This document shows, piece after piece, positions 1 to 7,714 of a DNA stretch of 18,494 nucleotides. The notes under the pieces were generated by a model. It searched no databases. It was given only the letters and a program-made list of their open reading frames with translations, and was not told where the DNA came from. The stretch lies in NCBI GenBank assembly GCA_029259835.1, contig JAJDEL010000726.1:1-18494 (forward strand), written 5' to 3'. The DNA is from Planctomicrobium sp. (GTDB lineage: Bacteria; Planctomycetota; Planctomycetia; Planctomycetales; Planctomycetaceae). Within the stretch, counting starts at the first letter, position 1; every line of letters begins with the position of its first letter. Both the position numbers and the translations under genes were made by a program.

Positions 1-408
1 GACGCCGGTCTTTGTTACGACAAATGTGATACCGGTTTCGCCGGTGTTGGCCCGGTATGTTGGGGGAAGACGCCGGATGATTGGGTCGGTTGCGGCATGG
101 GTGCTGCCGAGAGCGATTTCGCATGCGGCAAGATTGTCTTCAATCAAGTTTCCTCGGTCGGTGAGATGGCGGCCAACGTTGCTACTGCGGGAGGTTCTGG
201 GGCTGCTTCCGGCGCAACGAAGACCGGCAAATTGGCGGCATTGAAAGAAAAATTCTCAAAAATGAAAGCCGCCTATGACAAAATCAAAAATATGGATGGG
301 GTCAGGCAAGCAAAACAGGGCATTGACGCTGCCAAAGAGATCAATACTTACGTGACAATCGCGGGCCACGTCGAAACAACGGAAAACGCCACTGCAACTC
401 TCGATTGA
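1..408 (+). CDS. Cys-rich, probably secreted protein, C-terminal part (5' end outside window)
   Basis: The frame is open from the first base and stops at TGA 406-408, so the start lies upstream and about 135 residues are visible. The first 45 residues are Cys-rich, with the pattern C-x3-C-x3-G-x-x-G-V-G-P-x-C-W followed by W-V-G-C-G and a further Cys at F-A-C-G-K. The middle is small and Gly/Ala/Ser-rich. The rest is a charged Lys-rich helix containing KLAALKEKFSKMKAAYDKIK, then a short polar tail. From memory, the C-x-x-G-[FY]-x-G-x-G-P-x-C-W pattern with a following N-Q-V-x-S-V helix resembles secreted Cys-rich proteins of oomycetes and ciliates; I cannot check this. Paired cysteines suggest an extracytoplasmic, disulfide-bonded domain. 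Function is unknown. An ATG at 97 is in frame, but the coding pattern clearly begins before it. Confidence 0.7.
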   Translation, partial: DAGLCYDKCDTGFAGVGPVCWGKTPDDWVGCGMGAAESDFACGKIVFNQVSSVGEMAANVATAGGSGAASGATKTGKLAALKEKFSKMKAAYDKIKNMDGVRQAKQGIDAAKEINTYVTIAGHVETTENATATLD

Positions 409-481
409 TTTCATCGGATTCAGTCCTCTTGTTCCCAAACTCCGCTTCGCAAAGAGCCATTTGACGGACGGTTCCTCGTCC

Positions 482-1879
482 TTACTTCTCGGACTTAAAC
501 AATGGAAACGTTGACGACGGAACATGCGCTTCTTTCAAGATACGAGCCATTTCCTGCACAATTGGTGAATTCTCGTCAGCGATGTTGTGTGTTTCGCCTA
601 AATCTTTGCTTAGATCGTAAAGTTCGACCGGGGCGCTGGGGTTCTTCTTGAGGTTGTTGCGAACGGCTTTCCATTTCCCTTTTCTCGCAGCCTGGCTTTT
701 ACCTCGCTCGCTGAATTCCCAGTAAAGATATTCGTGTTTATTCTGTTGACTCGAATGTCCTGTGAGTTCGGGAACCATCGAGATTCCGTCGATATTCTTT
801 GGAGGCTCAATGCCTGCCAGTTCGCAAAAAGTCGGCAGCATGTCCCAGTGGGCGGAAATCAGATTCGACGTTGTTCCTGGTTCAATCTTTCCTTTCCATG
901 TCGCTAAAAGTGGCGCTCGAATCCCACCTTCGTAGAGGTCTCGCTTGTGCCCTTTCAACGGACCGTTCGAGTTGAAGAATTCAGGGTTGTGTCCACCTTC
1001 TTTATGTGGACCATTGTCCGAAGTTAAGATGACAAGCGTGTTTTCTTCGAGGTCTAAATCTCGAATCAATTGTTGCAGTGCACCTATTTGTGAATCGAGT
1101 CGCGTCATCATCCCAGCGAACGCTGCGATGGGATTTGTCACCGTCGTTCCGGCGTATTTTCCGATGACGTTTTCAAACTCTGGGAACTTCTTCCGGAATG
1201 GCGTCTGTGAGTCTTCCGGGATTTGCATTGCCGCGTGTGGAACCGTCACTGGGAGGAAGAGGAAAAACGGCCGGTCTTTGTGATCGCGAATGAATTGGAG
1301 TGACTGTTGCATGATGAGATCATGGGCGTATGTTTTTCCGTCCAGGGAAACAACTTCATTATTCGACCACAGGTGATCCGGGTAATAGTTATGGGCCTGA
1401 CGCTGGCAGTTGTACCCGTAGAAGACATCGAAGTGCTCGACGGGATCTGAAGGCGACCCTGGTGCTCCGAGCCCCCATTTTCCAAACATCCCGGTCTTAT
1501 ATCCAGACTTTTTGAGTAGTCGAGGAATCGTCACAACATTGGCAGGCATCGGAGCCTGACCTTCAGGTTTGACTTCCCTGTTCCCACGAACAACACAATG
1601 CCCGGTGTGCATTCCCGTCATCAATGAGCAACGAGTCGGCGCACAAACGGTGCTACCAGAGTAGTGCTGAGTGAACTTCATTCCGTTGGTTGCCATACTG
1701 TCAATGTTTGGCGTTTTAAATTTTGTTTGCCCGTAACAACTCAGGTCACCGTAACCAGCATCGTCCAGTAAGATGTAGACAATGTTCGGCTTCTCTGATC
1801 GATCTTCACCCCAGACAACAGGAGTCACTCTCAAGACAGGACTGGCGAACATCAAAATAAGCAGACAATAAAAACGCAT
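482..1879 (-). CDS. Exported arylsulfatase-type sulfatase (S1 family)
   Basis: The product is 465 aa and probably hydrolyses sulfate esters, most likely on polysaccharides, outside the cytoplasmic membrane. The start ATG at 1879 is preceded by AGGA at good spacing and gives a signal peptide (basic N-terminus, hydrophobic residues 4-22, cleavage near VVWG-ED). A longer frame reaches 1963 but adds 28 residues that would spoil the signal. Seen motifs: metal-binding DD at 39-40 in N-I-V-Y-I-L-L-D-D, formylglycine site C79-A-P-T-R83, GKWGLG near 133 (the common H of GKWHLG is G here), V-P-H at 213-215, and S-D-N-G at 287-290. The C-x-P-x-R core means activation by a formylglycine-generating enzyme, which is not in this window. 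The substrate cannot be told from sequence. The gene is divergent from the glycosylasparaginase-like gene and convergent with the Cys-rich gene. Confidence 0.95.
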   Translation of the reverse strand: MRFYCLLILMFASPVLRVTPVVWGEDRSEKPNIVYILLDDAGYGDLSCYGQTKFKTPNIDSMATNGMKFTQHYSGSTVCAPTRCSLMTGMHTGHCVVRGNREVKPEGQAPMPANVVTIPRLLKKSGYKTGMFGKWGLGAPGSPSDPVEHFDVFYGYNCQRQAHNYYPDHLWSNNEVVSLDGKTYAHDLIMQQSLQFIRDHKDRPFFLFLPVTVPHAAMQIPEDSQTPFRKKFPEFENVIGKYAGTTVTNPIAAFAGMMTRLDSQIGALQQLIRDLDLEENTLVILTSDNGPHKEGGHNPEFFNSNGPLKGHKRDLYEGGIRAPLLATWKGKIEPGTTSNLISAHWDMLPTFCELAGIEPPKNIDGISMVPELTGHSSQQNKHEYLYWEFSERGKSQAARKGKWKAVRNNLKKNPSAPVELYDLSKDLGETHNIADENSPIVQEMARILKEAHVPSSTFPLFKSEK

Positions 1880-2106
1880 TTGGATTTTCCTGAGTTCAAT
1901 CAGTGAATGTGGGTTTTGTATTCGGCAAAGAGATCGCCAATCTCTAATTCGGAAGGTTAGCAATTTCGATGATGTGTCGGCTACTCCCGTAGGCGAAATC
2001 GCTCTCTCCGATTTTCTTGGTGAGCAACAATGGATACACTTTCAACGGTTTTGAACTTGTTGATCAGATGTGATCCACCGTGAGATTCAGCAATAGGAAT
2101 TGAAAG

Positions 2107-3129
2107 ATGTCATCGGTGCGTGTGATTGCTTCTGCAAATGGTCTTGAAGCGACTCGACTGGCTTATCAACAGATCACAAACGGAAGTGATGCTCTTTCGG
2201 CTGTTGTCGAGGGAGTCACTCTGGTCGAAGATGACCCCAACGAATTGACCGTTGGATATGGCGGATTACCGAACGAGCAAGGAGTCGTCGAACTCGATGC
2301 TGCCGTGATGCACGGACCAAGTCATCAGGCAGGTGGGGTTGCTGGACTGAAAAATATTCGTCACGCAGCGAGGTTGGCAAAGCTGGTTTTGGAACAAACA
2401 GACCATTCTCTATTGGTGGGCGAAGGAGCCGACGATTTCGCTCGGATTCAAGGATTCCCCGAAGAAAATCTATTAACGGAGAAGGCGCGAAAAATTTGGC
2501 TGTATTGGAAGCAAACGAACTCAATGCGAGATGACTGGCTCCCGCCACCACCGGATCAACTCGATGATGCTGTGAAAGAGTTCTTCAAATTTGTTGATGA
2601 CCACGGACCTGCTCCAACGCATAATTACCAACGTAGTGAAGCAATCGATCGACCAACCGGAACGATTCATTGCTCTGCTGTTGATACACCTGGGGATCTC
2701 TCTTGTGTCACGACAACCAGCGGTCTTGCCTTTAAGATCCCAGGTCGTGTTGGGGATTCAGCTTTGATTGGTGCAGGACTCTATGTCGATAACAAGATCG
2801 GGAGTTGCGGTAGCACTGGACGGGGGGAAGAAAATATTCGCAACTGTTCTTCGTTCGCCGTTGTTGAACTCATGCGGAGCGGGATGTCTCCAGCCGAGGC
2901 GGGCCTCGAAGTATTGCGACGCCTCGTTGACCATGTCAGCGAACCACATTTGCTTGGGAAAGATGGGCGCCCGAACTTTGGGGTGAAGTTTTACGTCCTT
3001 GCCAAGTCCGGGGACTATGCAGGTGTATCACTCTGGGGACCAACGAGATTTGCCGTGAGCGACGATCAGGGAACGCGTCTTGAAGAATGTAAATATCTGT
3101 TCGAAAAGCCAGTCGTGAACCAGGATTGA
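2107..3129 (+). CDS. Glycosylasparaginase-family (isoaspartyl peptidase/asparaginase 2) Ntn hydrolase
   Basis: The product is 340 aa. Members of this N-terminal-nucleophile family cleave the GlcNAc-Asn bond of N-glycopeptides or isoaspartyl/asparagine amides after self-cleaving into two chains. Seen here: the cleavage/nucleophile site G185-T186 in P-T-G-T-I-H-C-S-A-V-D, the second threonine cluster V-T-T-T-S-G at 201-206, and the substrate loop G-R-V-G-D-S-x-L-I-G-A-G at 213-224. These are followed by the G-S-C-G-S-T-G-R-G-E segment. The N-terminal half has a family-typical nucleophile-side subunit with D-A-A-V-M-H-G. No signal peptide is visible, so a cytoplasmic location is inferred, unlike the exported sulfatase opposite. 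The ATG at 2107 follows AGGA (2095-2098) with 8-base spacing. Which substrate class it uses (glycoasparagine or isoaspartyl) is not settled. Confidence 0.9.
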   Translation: MSSVRVIASANGLEATRLAYQQITNGSDALSAVVEGVTLVEDDPNELTVGYGGLPNEQGVVELDAAVMHGPSHQAGGVAGLKNIRHAARLAKLVLEQTDHSLLVGEGADDFARIQGFPEENLLTEKARKIWLYWKQTNSMRDDWLPPPPDQLDDAVKEFFKFVDDHGPAPTHNYQRSEAIDRPTGTIHCSAVDTPGDLSCVTTTSGLAFKIPGRVGDSALIGAGLYVDNKIGSCGSTGRGEENIRNCSSFAVVELMRSGMSPAEAGLEVLRRLVDHVSEPHLLGKDGRPNFGVKFYVLAKSGDYAGVSLWGPTRFAVSDDQGTRLEECKYLFEKPVVNQD

Positions 3130-3149
3130 TTTCGAGATTCAGTTGATAC

Positions 3150-3179
3150 AAAAAAAGCCGCGACGATGTCGCGGCTTTT
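3150..3179. terminator. Bidirectional rho-independent terminator
   Basis: A perfect 8-bp stem (GCCGCGAC 3157-3164, loop GAT, GTCGCGGC 3168-3175) is preceded by seven A and followed by four T. It can end the asparaginase transcript on the + strand and the ribosomal operon transcript on the - strand, where the A run becomes U7 after the stem. It lies between the two convergent stop codons. Confidence 0.9.
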
Positions 3180-3202
3180 GGTTCGAGCAGAGAGGCAATG
3201 CC

Positions 3203-3892
3203 TTATTCCTCTTTTTCTTCTTCGCCGCTGTCATCGGCTTCGCTGCTTGTTTCAACTTCGGGAGTTTCATCAGTTACAACGGTTTCTGATTCCTCAGTCG
3301 CTTCAGCCTCCGAAGCACCATCTTCTTCGTCATCAACAACGACAGGTGCGGTGCGTGTTGCTTTGATGCGATCTCGTTCTCCGACGAATTCAATCAGAGC
3401 CTGAGCACCTGCATCACCGAGGCGTGGTTTTGCGAGTCGCACGACACGAGTGTAACCGCCATCACGATCTTCGAAGCGTTCGGCGAGTTCATTGAACAAA
3501 ATGTCGACAGCTTCTTTGTCTCGAAGCATAGCGAAGGCACGGCGTCGATAGTCGACTGCTGGAGCCATCGCACTTGCCCACTGTTGCCATTCGTTAGAAG
3601 TTCGCCACGTTTTCCACTCAGAACTGTTTCGCTCGGCAGTCGTTGCAAACTCGCCAGCTTTCGCTTCGTGCTTCTGAGCTTTCTTTGCCAGCGTGATCAG
3701 CTTTTCGATGAATGGGCGCAGTTCCTTCGCCTTCGCAACTGTTGTGATAATTCGGCCTTGAATTTTCGGGGTATTCTCAGCTTCGTCATCAGGTCGAACA
3801 GTCAGGATCAGGCTGGCAGCCATGTTCTTGAACATCGCTTTGCGATGACTGGCATTGCGGCCGAGCTTTCGGCCTTTCATTCTGTGTCGCAT
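3203..3892 (-). CDS. rplQ: 50S ribosomal protein L17, enlarged with acidic tail
   Basis: The L17 core is clear: [10 protein letters not shown] at the N-terminus, [14 protein letters not shown] at 47-60, and [10 protein letters not shown] at 144-153. At 229 aa it is nearly twice the usual 115-130. The extra length sits in three places: about 12-15 residues at 33-46 before the R-I-T-T-x-x-A-K-A-K-E motif, about 40 residues at 75-114 rich in W, E and A, and a tail of about 50 residues from 180 dominated by Asp and Glu. It is the last gene of the operon, 169 bases after rpoA. The ATG is preceded by a weak GAAG ribosome binding site. A similar enlargement is, as I recall, common in planctomycetes; the role of the acidic tail is unknown. 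Confidence 0.95.
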   Translation of the reverse strand: MRHRMKGRKLGRNASHRKAMFKNMAASLILTVRPDDEAENTPKIQGRIITTVAKAKELRPFIEKLITLAKKAQKHEAKAGEFATTAERNSSEWKTWRTSNEWQQWASAMAPAVDYRRRAFAMLRDKEAVDILFNELAERFEDRDGGYTRVVRLAKPRLGDAGAQALIEFVGERDRIKATRTAPVVVDDEEDGASEAEATEESETVVTDETPEVETSSEADDSGEEEKEE

Positions 3893-4019
3893 GGGTCTTC
3901 ATCCAGTGTTTTATAGAACTGATCCTAAAACTCGATCTCAATCTTTCAGACGTTGGAAAATCGTCTGTTTCGAATTTTTTAGGACCGCTTCCAGCAAATT
4001 TCACGAAGAAGTGTTCGCA

Positions 4020-4048
4020 TTTGCCGTACACCTCAAATGTACGGCAAA
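4020..4048 (-). promoter_or_regulatory. Strong hairpin between rpoA and rplQ
   Basis: An 11-bp perfect inverted repeat (TTTGCCGTACA 4020-4030, 7-base loop, TGTACGGCAAA 4038-4048) lies 13 bases past the rpoA stop codon in the transcript. It has no following U run on either strand, so it is unlikely to be a simple terminator. It may be an RNA processing or stability element, or a control site for the rpoA/rplQ ratio. Confidence 0.55.
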
Positions 4049-4061
4049 GCAGCACTTTCCG

Positions 4062-5072
4062 TTATAGTCGTGATCGCTCAGGCACTCGCATTCCGAGGCG
4101 AAGGCTGAGTTCATTCAATTGTTCGCGAACCTCGTCCAACGTTGTTTCGCCGAAGTTACGAACTGTGAGCAACTGATCTTCCGAGCGGGAGACAAGGTCT
4201 CGCACAGAGTTGATGCCTTCTGATTCCAGGCAGTTCGTTGCTCGAACCGACAGATTCAATTCTGCCAGAGAACGGTTGAGTTTTTCTTCCAGTTCGAGAT
4301 CGATTGGCGAATAACCAGTCTGCTCGAGCATCCCTTTGAGACCAGCTTCCGGTGGAAGTTCTGGACCTGGTTCCTGGTAGTTGATGAACGGGTTGAGGTG
4401 CTTCCGCAAAATTTTGGAAGCTTCCACAAGCGCCATCTCAGGAGAGACTGTTCCGTCTGTCCAAATTTCGAGGGTCAGTTTATCGTAGTTTGTCCGTTGA
4501 CCTACACGTGTGTCTTCCACACGGTATCTCACTCGTGTGACAGGCGAAAACGCTGCATCAAGCGGAATGATTCCGAGTTCAGGGCTACTTTCGTAGGCTT
4601 CTTTCGCAGAGACATAGCCGCGACCATTTTCAACAGTCAGCTCCATGCTCAACGGAACATCGTCAGTCATCGTCGCAATGATCATGTCTTTGTTGACCAC
4701 TTCAACTTGATCGTCGGTGATGACATCCGCACCAGTCACAACACCTCGTTCGTGCTTCTCAATACGAAGAGTTTTGTTCGTACTACTGTGGTTTTTGACA
4801 ACCAGTGATTTCAGGTTCAGGCAAATGTCAGTCACATCTTCAACGACGCCAGGAATTGTCGTGAATTCGTGCTGAACACTTCCAATTTTTACGCGGCTTA
4901 TCGCGCTTCCTTCCAAACTGGAAAGGAGAATGCGACGCAGACTATTCGCTAAGGTGTGACCGAAACCTCGCTCGAACGGTTCAGCCGTAAAACAGCCGTA
5001 GGTGCTCGTGTAAGTTTCTCGGTCAGCATCAACGCGACTGGGAAGTTCAAGATTTCGCCAACGGATTCGCAC
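4062..5072 (-). CDS. rpoA: RNA polymerase alpha subunit
   Basis: The product is 336 aa and is the assembly platform of RNA polymerase. The N-terminal domain (about 1-240) shows the family block [20 protein letters not shown] at 31-50 and the dimer/beta-contact segments. A linker rich in P and E (about 245-258) joins it to the C-terminal domain (about 262-327). That domain has L-S-V-R-A-T-N-C-L, whose Arg277 corresponds to the UP-element-binding Arg265 of E. coli, and the helix-hairpin segment [12 protein letters not shown]. The start is GTG at 5070-5072, chosen because AGGAG lies 8 bases upstream. rpsD, which often sits between rpsK and rpoA, is absent here. Confidence 0.98.
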   Translation of the reverse strand: MRIRWRNLELPSRVDADRETYTSTYGCFTAEPFERGFGHTLANSLRRILLSSLEGSAISRVKIGSVQHEFTTIPGVVEDVTDICLNLKSLVVKNHSSTNKTLRIEKHERGVVTGADVITDDQVEVVNKDMIIATMTDDVPLSMELTVENGRGYVSAKEAYESSPELGIIPLDAAFSPVTRVRYRVEDTRVGQRTNYDKLTLEIWTDGTVSPEMALVEASKILRKHLNPFINYQEPGPELPPEAGLKGMLEQTGYSPIDLELEEKLNRSLAELNLSVRATNCLESEGINSVRDLVSRSEDQLLTVRNFGETTLDEVREQLNELSLRLGMRVPERSRL

Positions 5073-5166
5073 CGTGCAGTCTCCTGTTCAAAGATTAAGC
5101 GGGTAATACAGGGGGTGTCCCATGAAAAATGGAAGTCGTATTACAATGCTATACAATGCTGTGTGA

Positions 5167-5182
5167 TGACATTCGATGTCAA
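5167..5182 (-). promoter_or_regulatory. Hairpin and -35-like hexamer between rpsK and rpoA
   Basis: A 6-bp inverted repeat with 3-base loop (TGACAT-TCG-ATGTCA, 5167-5181) lies in the 136-base rpsK-rpoA gap. Read on the - strand it begins with a consensus TTGACA. No good -10 lies 16-18 bases downstream (the best, TATAGC, is about 23 away), so an internal promoter is only a possibility. A direct repeat of TACAATGCT occurs next to it at 5142-5160. Confidence 0.25.
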
Positions 5183-5208
5183 AATTCTGAGTTCAAATAA
5201 TACTGAGA

Positions 5209-5592
5209 TCAAACTCGTCGACGCTTACGTGGTCGGCAGCCGTTGTGTGGAAGTGGAGTCACATCTTCGATCGCCTTGATCGTGATTCCACCAACTTGAA
5301 GTCCGGTGATGGCACTTTCTCGACCAGAGCCTGGTCCCTTGACCTTCACTTCTAATTCACGAATTCCGAACTTGCGAGCACGGTCAGCACACGTTTCAGC
5401 TGCTCGTTGTGCGGCAAACGGTGTGCTTTTTCGGGAACCTTTGAAGCCAGAAGTTCCAGCTGATGCCCAACACAACACATCTCCATTCGCATCTGAAATC
5501 GAAACGATTGTGTTGTTGAATGTTGCTTTAATGTGAGCGATTCCGCGGTTCACATTACGTCGTGTTCGTTTTTTCTGCTTGGTCTTCGCCAC
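5209..5592 (-). CDS. rpsK: 30S ribosomal protein S11
   Basis: The product is 127 aa, a normal length for S11, a platform protein of the small subunit that lines the mRNA exit. Family landmarks: [46 protein letters not shown], and the basic end [11 protein letters not shown]. The start chosen is GTG at 5590-5592, giving M-A-K-T-K-Q-K-K-R, because GAGGGG lies 7 bases upstream. A TTG further upstream at 5607 overlaps that ribosome binding site and is unlikely. It follows rpsM by 97 bases. Confidence 0.98.
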   Translation of the reverse strand: MAKTKQKKRTRRNVNRGIAHIKATFNNTIVSISDANGDVLCWASAGTSGFKGSRKSTPFAAQRAAETCADRARKFGIRELEVKVKGPGSGRESAITGLQVGGITIKAIEDVTPLPHNGCRPRKRRRV

Positions 5593-5689
5593 GGAAGAAC
5601 CCCTCAAATAAATGTGTTAAGAAGATAAACTGACAAACTGGATTTCAGCGAACCTGAATTCAAATGGACATCGCCTCCACCCTGCAGGA

Positions 5690-6076
5690 TTAGTGCCGCA
5701 TGTCCTTGACGCCTTTTTTACCAGCAACAGTTTTTTTGCCACCCTTCCTGGTACGGGCGTTGGTTTGTGTGTTTTGCCCACGCACAGGCATTCCTTTGCG
5801 GTGACGAACTCCTCGGTAGCATTGAACGGAACGGAGTCGAGAAATGTTCTCGTTCGTCTGCCGACGCAATTGCCCTTCAACGACATAGTCGGTGTCAAGC
5901 AAGTTGTTGATCCGTTGAATGTCGTCGTCGCTCATCTCGCGAGCGCGTCTTTGTGTTTCCAAACTTAACTTACGGCAAATTTCTACTGCCGTTTTTTCAC
6001 CAATTCCGTGCAAATACTGCAAGGCAATATATGTTGGCTTTTCGTTGGGAATATCCACACCCAATACACGAGGCAT
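5690..6076 (-). CDS. rpsM: 30S ribosomal protein S13
   Basis: The product is 128 aa. S13 sits in the head of the 30S subunit and contacts the P-site tRNA and the 50S bridge. The sequence shows the helix-two-turn-helix motif Y-L-H-G-I-G-E-K-T-A near residues 22-31 and R-G-V-R-H-R-K-G-M-P-V-R-G-Q-N-T near 89-104. The C-terminus is basic (K-G-G-K-K-T-V-A-G-K-K). The ATG at 6074-6076 is preceded by AGGAAG at 7-base spacing. It is the second gene of the operon, 89 bases after rpmJ. Confidence 0.98.
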   Translation of the reverse strand: MPRVLGVDIPNEKPTYIALQYLHGIGEKTAVEICRKLSLETQRRAREMSDDDIQRINNLLDTDYVVEGQLRRQTNENISRLRSVQCYRGVRHRKGMPVRGQNTQTNARTRKGGKKTVAGKKGVKDMRH

Positions 6077-6165
6077 GATAATGCTTCCTGGTTATGTTTT
6101 TGTTCGTACTTGCAACAATCGATATCGTTAAACGGCTATCGCAAAATATAGTTTCAGTCCGAGGA

Positions 6166-6282
6166 CTAGCCCTGACGTTGCTTGTGTCGGGGATTGGCGG
6201 AGCAGATCACGTAGATCTTCCCCTTTCGGCGTACGACCTTACATTGATCACAAATACGCTTAACGCTTGAACGGACCTTCAT
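6166..6282 (-). CDS. rpmJ: 50S ribosomal protein L36
   Basis: This is a 38-aa gene, easily missed because of its size. The translation runs [17 protein letters not shown] and ends [11 protein letters not shown]. The zinc-ribbon ligands C11, C14, C27 and a His at 33 are all present, so this is the zinc-binding (C+) form. The ATG is at 6280-6282 and the TAG at 6166-6168. The ribosome binding site is weak: a GGAG about 11 bases upstream. It is the first gene of the visible operon; infA, map and secY, often nearby in other bacteria, are not in the window. Confidence 0.97.
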   Translation of the reverse strand: MKVRSSVKRICDQCKVVRRKGKIYVICSANPRHKQRQG

Positions 6283-6364
6283 TATTCCACTTACTCCGCG
6301 ATTCAACTCCACGATTCATGACCTCAGTCGAGACCGGGAGCGCTGCTGAAATTCAAAGCGACGG

Positions 6365-6394
6365 AGTATAAGCAAGCACGCCCACTTTGAGCAA
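6365..6394 (-). promoter_or_regulatory. Candidate promoter of the rpmJ-rplQ operon
   Basis: On the - strand TTGCTC (6389-6394) and TATACT (6365-6370) are separated by 18 bases, a fair sigma-70-type match. Transcription would start near 6358, about 75 bases before rpmJ. No competing signal as good was seen between here and rpmJ. This was found by eye only. Confidence 0.35.
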
Positions 6395-6554
6395 GTTACG
6401 GCCCAATATTTCGGAGTGAGTTGAAGTAGGGGTGTAACCGACTGCCAGTAATTGGGATACGTCGAAATTAGCAATGAGAAATGAAATTATTTCGTGAATT
6501 TCAGAAAAAACATCTGGTGCTGTAAAAAAACTGCAAATCATTTATTGGAAGTAA

Positions 6555-6617
6555 CTTATGGCTTTGATGTCAACAACACCTCTTGGTGAGCAAGCCATTT
6601 GAGGAGCGAGCCATAAG
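6555..6617. repeat. Inverted-repeat element downstream of the radical SAM gene
   Basis: A perfect 9-bp inverted repeat, CTTATGGCT (6555-6563) and AGCCATAAG (6609-6617), encloses 45 bases that contain a smaller hairpin CACC-TCTT-GGTG. It sits 17 bases past the radical SAM stop codon in that gene's direction of transcription, where it may fold in the RNA. Its inner core AGCCATTTGA also occurs at 455-464, in another gap at gene 3' ends, which suggests a dispersed intergenic repeat. Confidence 0.4.
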
Positions 6618-6633
6618 GGCCACATCCTCGGTC

Positions 6634-7536
6634 CTAACATCCATAATAAGATTCTGCCTGAATTCCCGTTTTATCAACGACTCGCTGTGTTATTGCATCA
6701 ACTTCAGCATTTGTCAGCGGTGCTGCGAAGCTTTCCGCTGGTTGTCGGGCAACGGTATATATCTGAACGAGTTTTAATTGCCCGCCGGAATCTTGGATTT
6801 CATTCAGTCGATTCAGAAATGCATCGATTTCCTGCTGTGGAGGCGATTCTCCAGAGACCTGCATGAAAAGGCTTTGAATGACGAGCGGGCGGATTCGTGA
6901 GGCATCCGTAATGTTGTCGAGAATACGCTGGAACGGAATTTTTGTCCGATCGACGAGATGAAAGTAGTCCTCTGTTCCTGCATCCAGTTTCGCCCAGACT
7001 TCCCCGTTGTTCTCATCAAGAATTTCGAGACCGCGCTTCACGACATCGCGGTGAAACATACTCGCATTTGTAATGAGCACCATCTTGACAGCATTCAAAC
7101 TGTGCTTGGTTTTCAGCTCGGCGACTTGCTGAATGATTTCATCGAAGTTGCGATATGTCGTCGGTTCGCCATCGCCGGAGAAGGCAATGTCGTTAAGTCT
7201 TCTCAAATGCCCCGGAAGCGACGAAAATCGTTCGTCCTCGTAGATTTCTCCTGAAGTGATGAAACCGAACATCGAATCGAGTTCGCCGAGCAGTTGATCC
7301 ATCTCGACGAATTTCGTCGTCGCTTCACTGCGGCGGTCAACCTGACAATAGATGCAATCAAAGTTGCAGACTTTGTCCGGGTTGAGGTTCACGCCAATCG
7401 AAATCCCCTTGCTTCGCCGAGAGACGACCGGATAGACGAACCGGTTCTGTTCGTACTGTCGAGGGTGGAATCGGTGTTGTTTCAACGGCTGTTCGGCTGG
7501 CATTGTGCATTCATGAAGAAGGACGTGTGACTTCAT
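6634..7536 (-). CDS. Radical SAM protein, COG0731-like
   Basis: The product is 300 aa. The radical SAM cluster motif C57-x3-C61-x2-C64 (V-C-N-F-D-C-I-Y-C) follows G-I-S-I-G-V-N-L-N-P-D-K, a layout I associate with COG0731 Fe-S oxidoreductases, relatives of the wybutosine enzyme TYW1 without the flavodoxin part. F-S-G-D-G-E-P-T near 119-126 is the SAM-binding GGE-like motif, and L-I-T-N-A-S follows later. No second cysteine cluster of the SPASM type is seen. The substrate is unknown. The start ATG 7536 has AGG 5 bases upstream; M12 at 7503 is an alternative without a ribosome binding site. It is divergent from the amidohydrolase gene across a 178-base gap. Confidence 0.85.
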   Translation of the reverse strand: MKSHVLLHECTMPAEQPLKQHRFHPRQYEQNRFVYPVVSRRSKGISIGVNLNPDKVCNFDCIYCQVDRRSEATTKFVEMDQLLGELDSMFGFITSGEIYEDERFSSLPGHLRRLNDIAFSGDGEPTTYRNFDEIIQQVAELKTKHSLNAVKMVLITNASMFHRDVVKRGLEILDENNGEVWAKLDAGTEDYFHLVDRTKIPFQRILDNITDASRIRPLVIQSLFMQVSGESPPQQEIDAFLNRLNEIQDSGGQLKLVQIYTVARQPAESFAAPLTNAEVDAITQRVVDKTGIQAESYYGC

Positions 7537-7635
7537 CTTACCTGTCTGGACTCAGAAAGCGAGATATTGTTCGCAGCGTATTTAAAAAGTACAGCGAATG
7601 AACGGCATCGAAACAATAGAAAACATGCTCTCTGG

Positions 7636-7664
7636 TTGAGTTCTACACGCAGACAATCCATACT
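7636..7664 (+). promoter_or_regulatory. Candidate promoter of the amidohydrolase/fusion gene pair
   Basis: TTGAGT (7636-7641) and CATACT (7659-7664) are 17 bases apart, about 50 bases before the amidohydrolase ATG. The match to the sigma-70 consensus is moderate (4 of 6 at each hexamer) and was judged by eye only. Confidence 0.3.
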
Positions 7665-7714
7665 CGTTTTCCTCGCTGCGCCCATTCCACGAATCTCCCA
7701 CTTGGATCGAACAG

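Larger units (their letters stand above)
6283..6633. other. Intergenic region upstream of the ribosomal operon
   Basis: This stretch of about 350 bases has no credible gene on either strand. It holds the candidate rpmJ promoter at 6365-6394 and, next to the radical SAM stop codon, the inverted-repeat element at 6555-6617. The part between, 6400-6550, is AT-rich and shows nothing else I can name. Confidence 0.6.

Noticed and set aside
465..480. Short hairpin GGACG/CGTCC between the Cys-rich gene and the sulfatase
   Set aside because: Only 5 bp of stem and no T run, so it is not called a terminator.
6558..6602. Very short + strand frame M-A-L-M-S-T-T-P-L-G
   Set aside because: Only 14 codons, inside the inverted repeat, without a ribosome binding site.
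6556..6633. Open in-frame continuation of 25 codons past the TAG of the radical SAM gene
   Set aside because: It lies within the inverted-repeat element and looks like translated repeat sequence; read-through is not needed to explain it, although homolog C-termini could test it.
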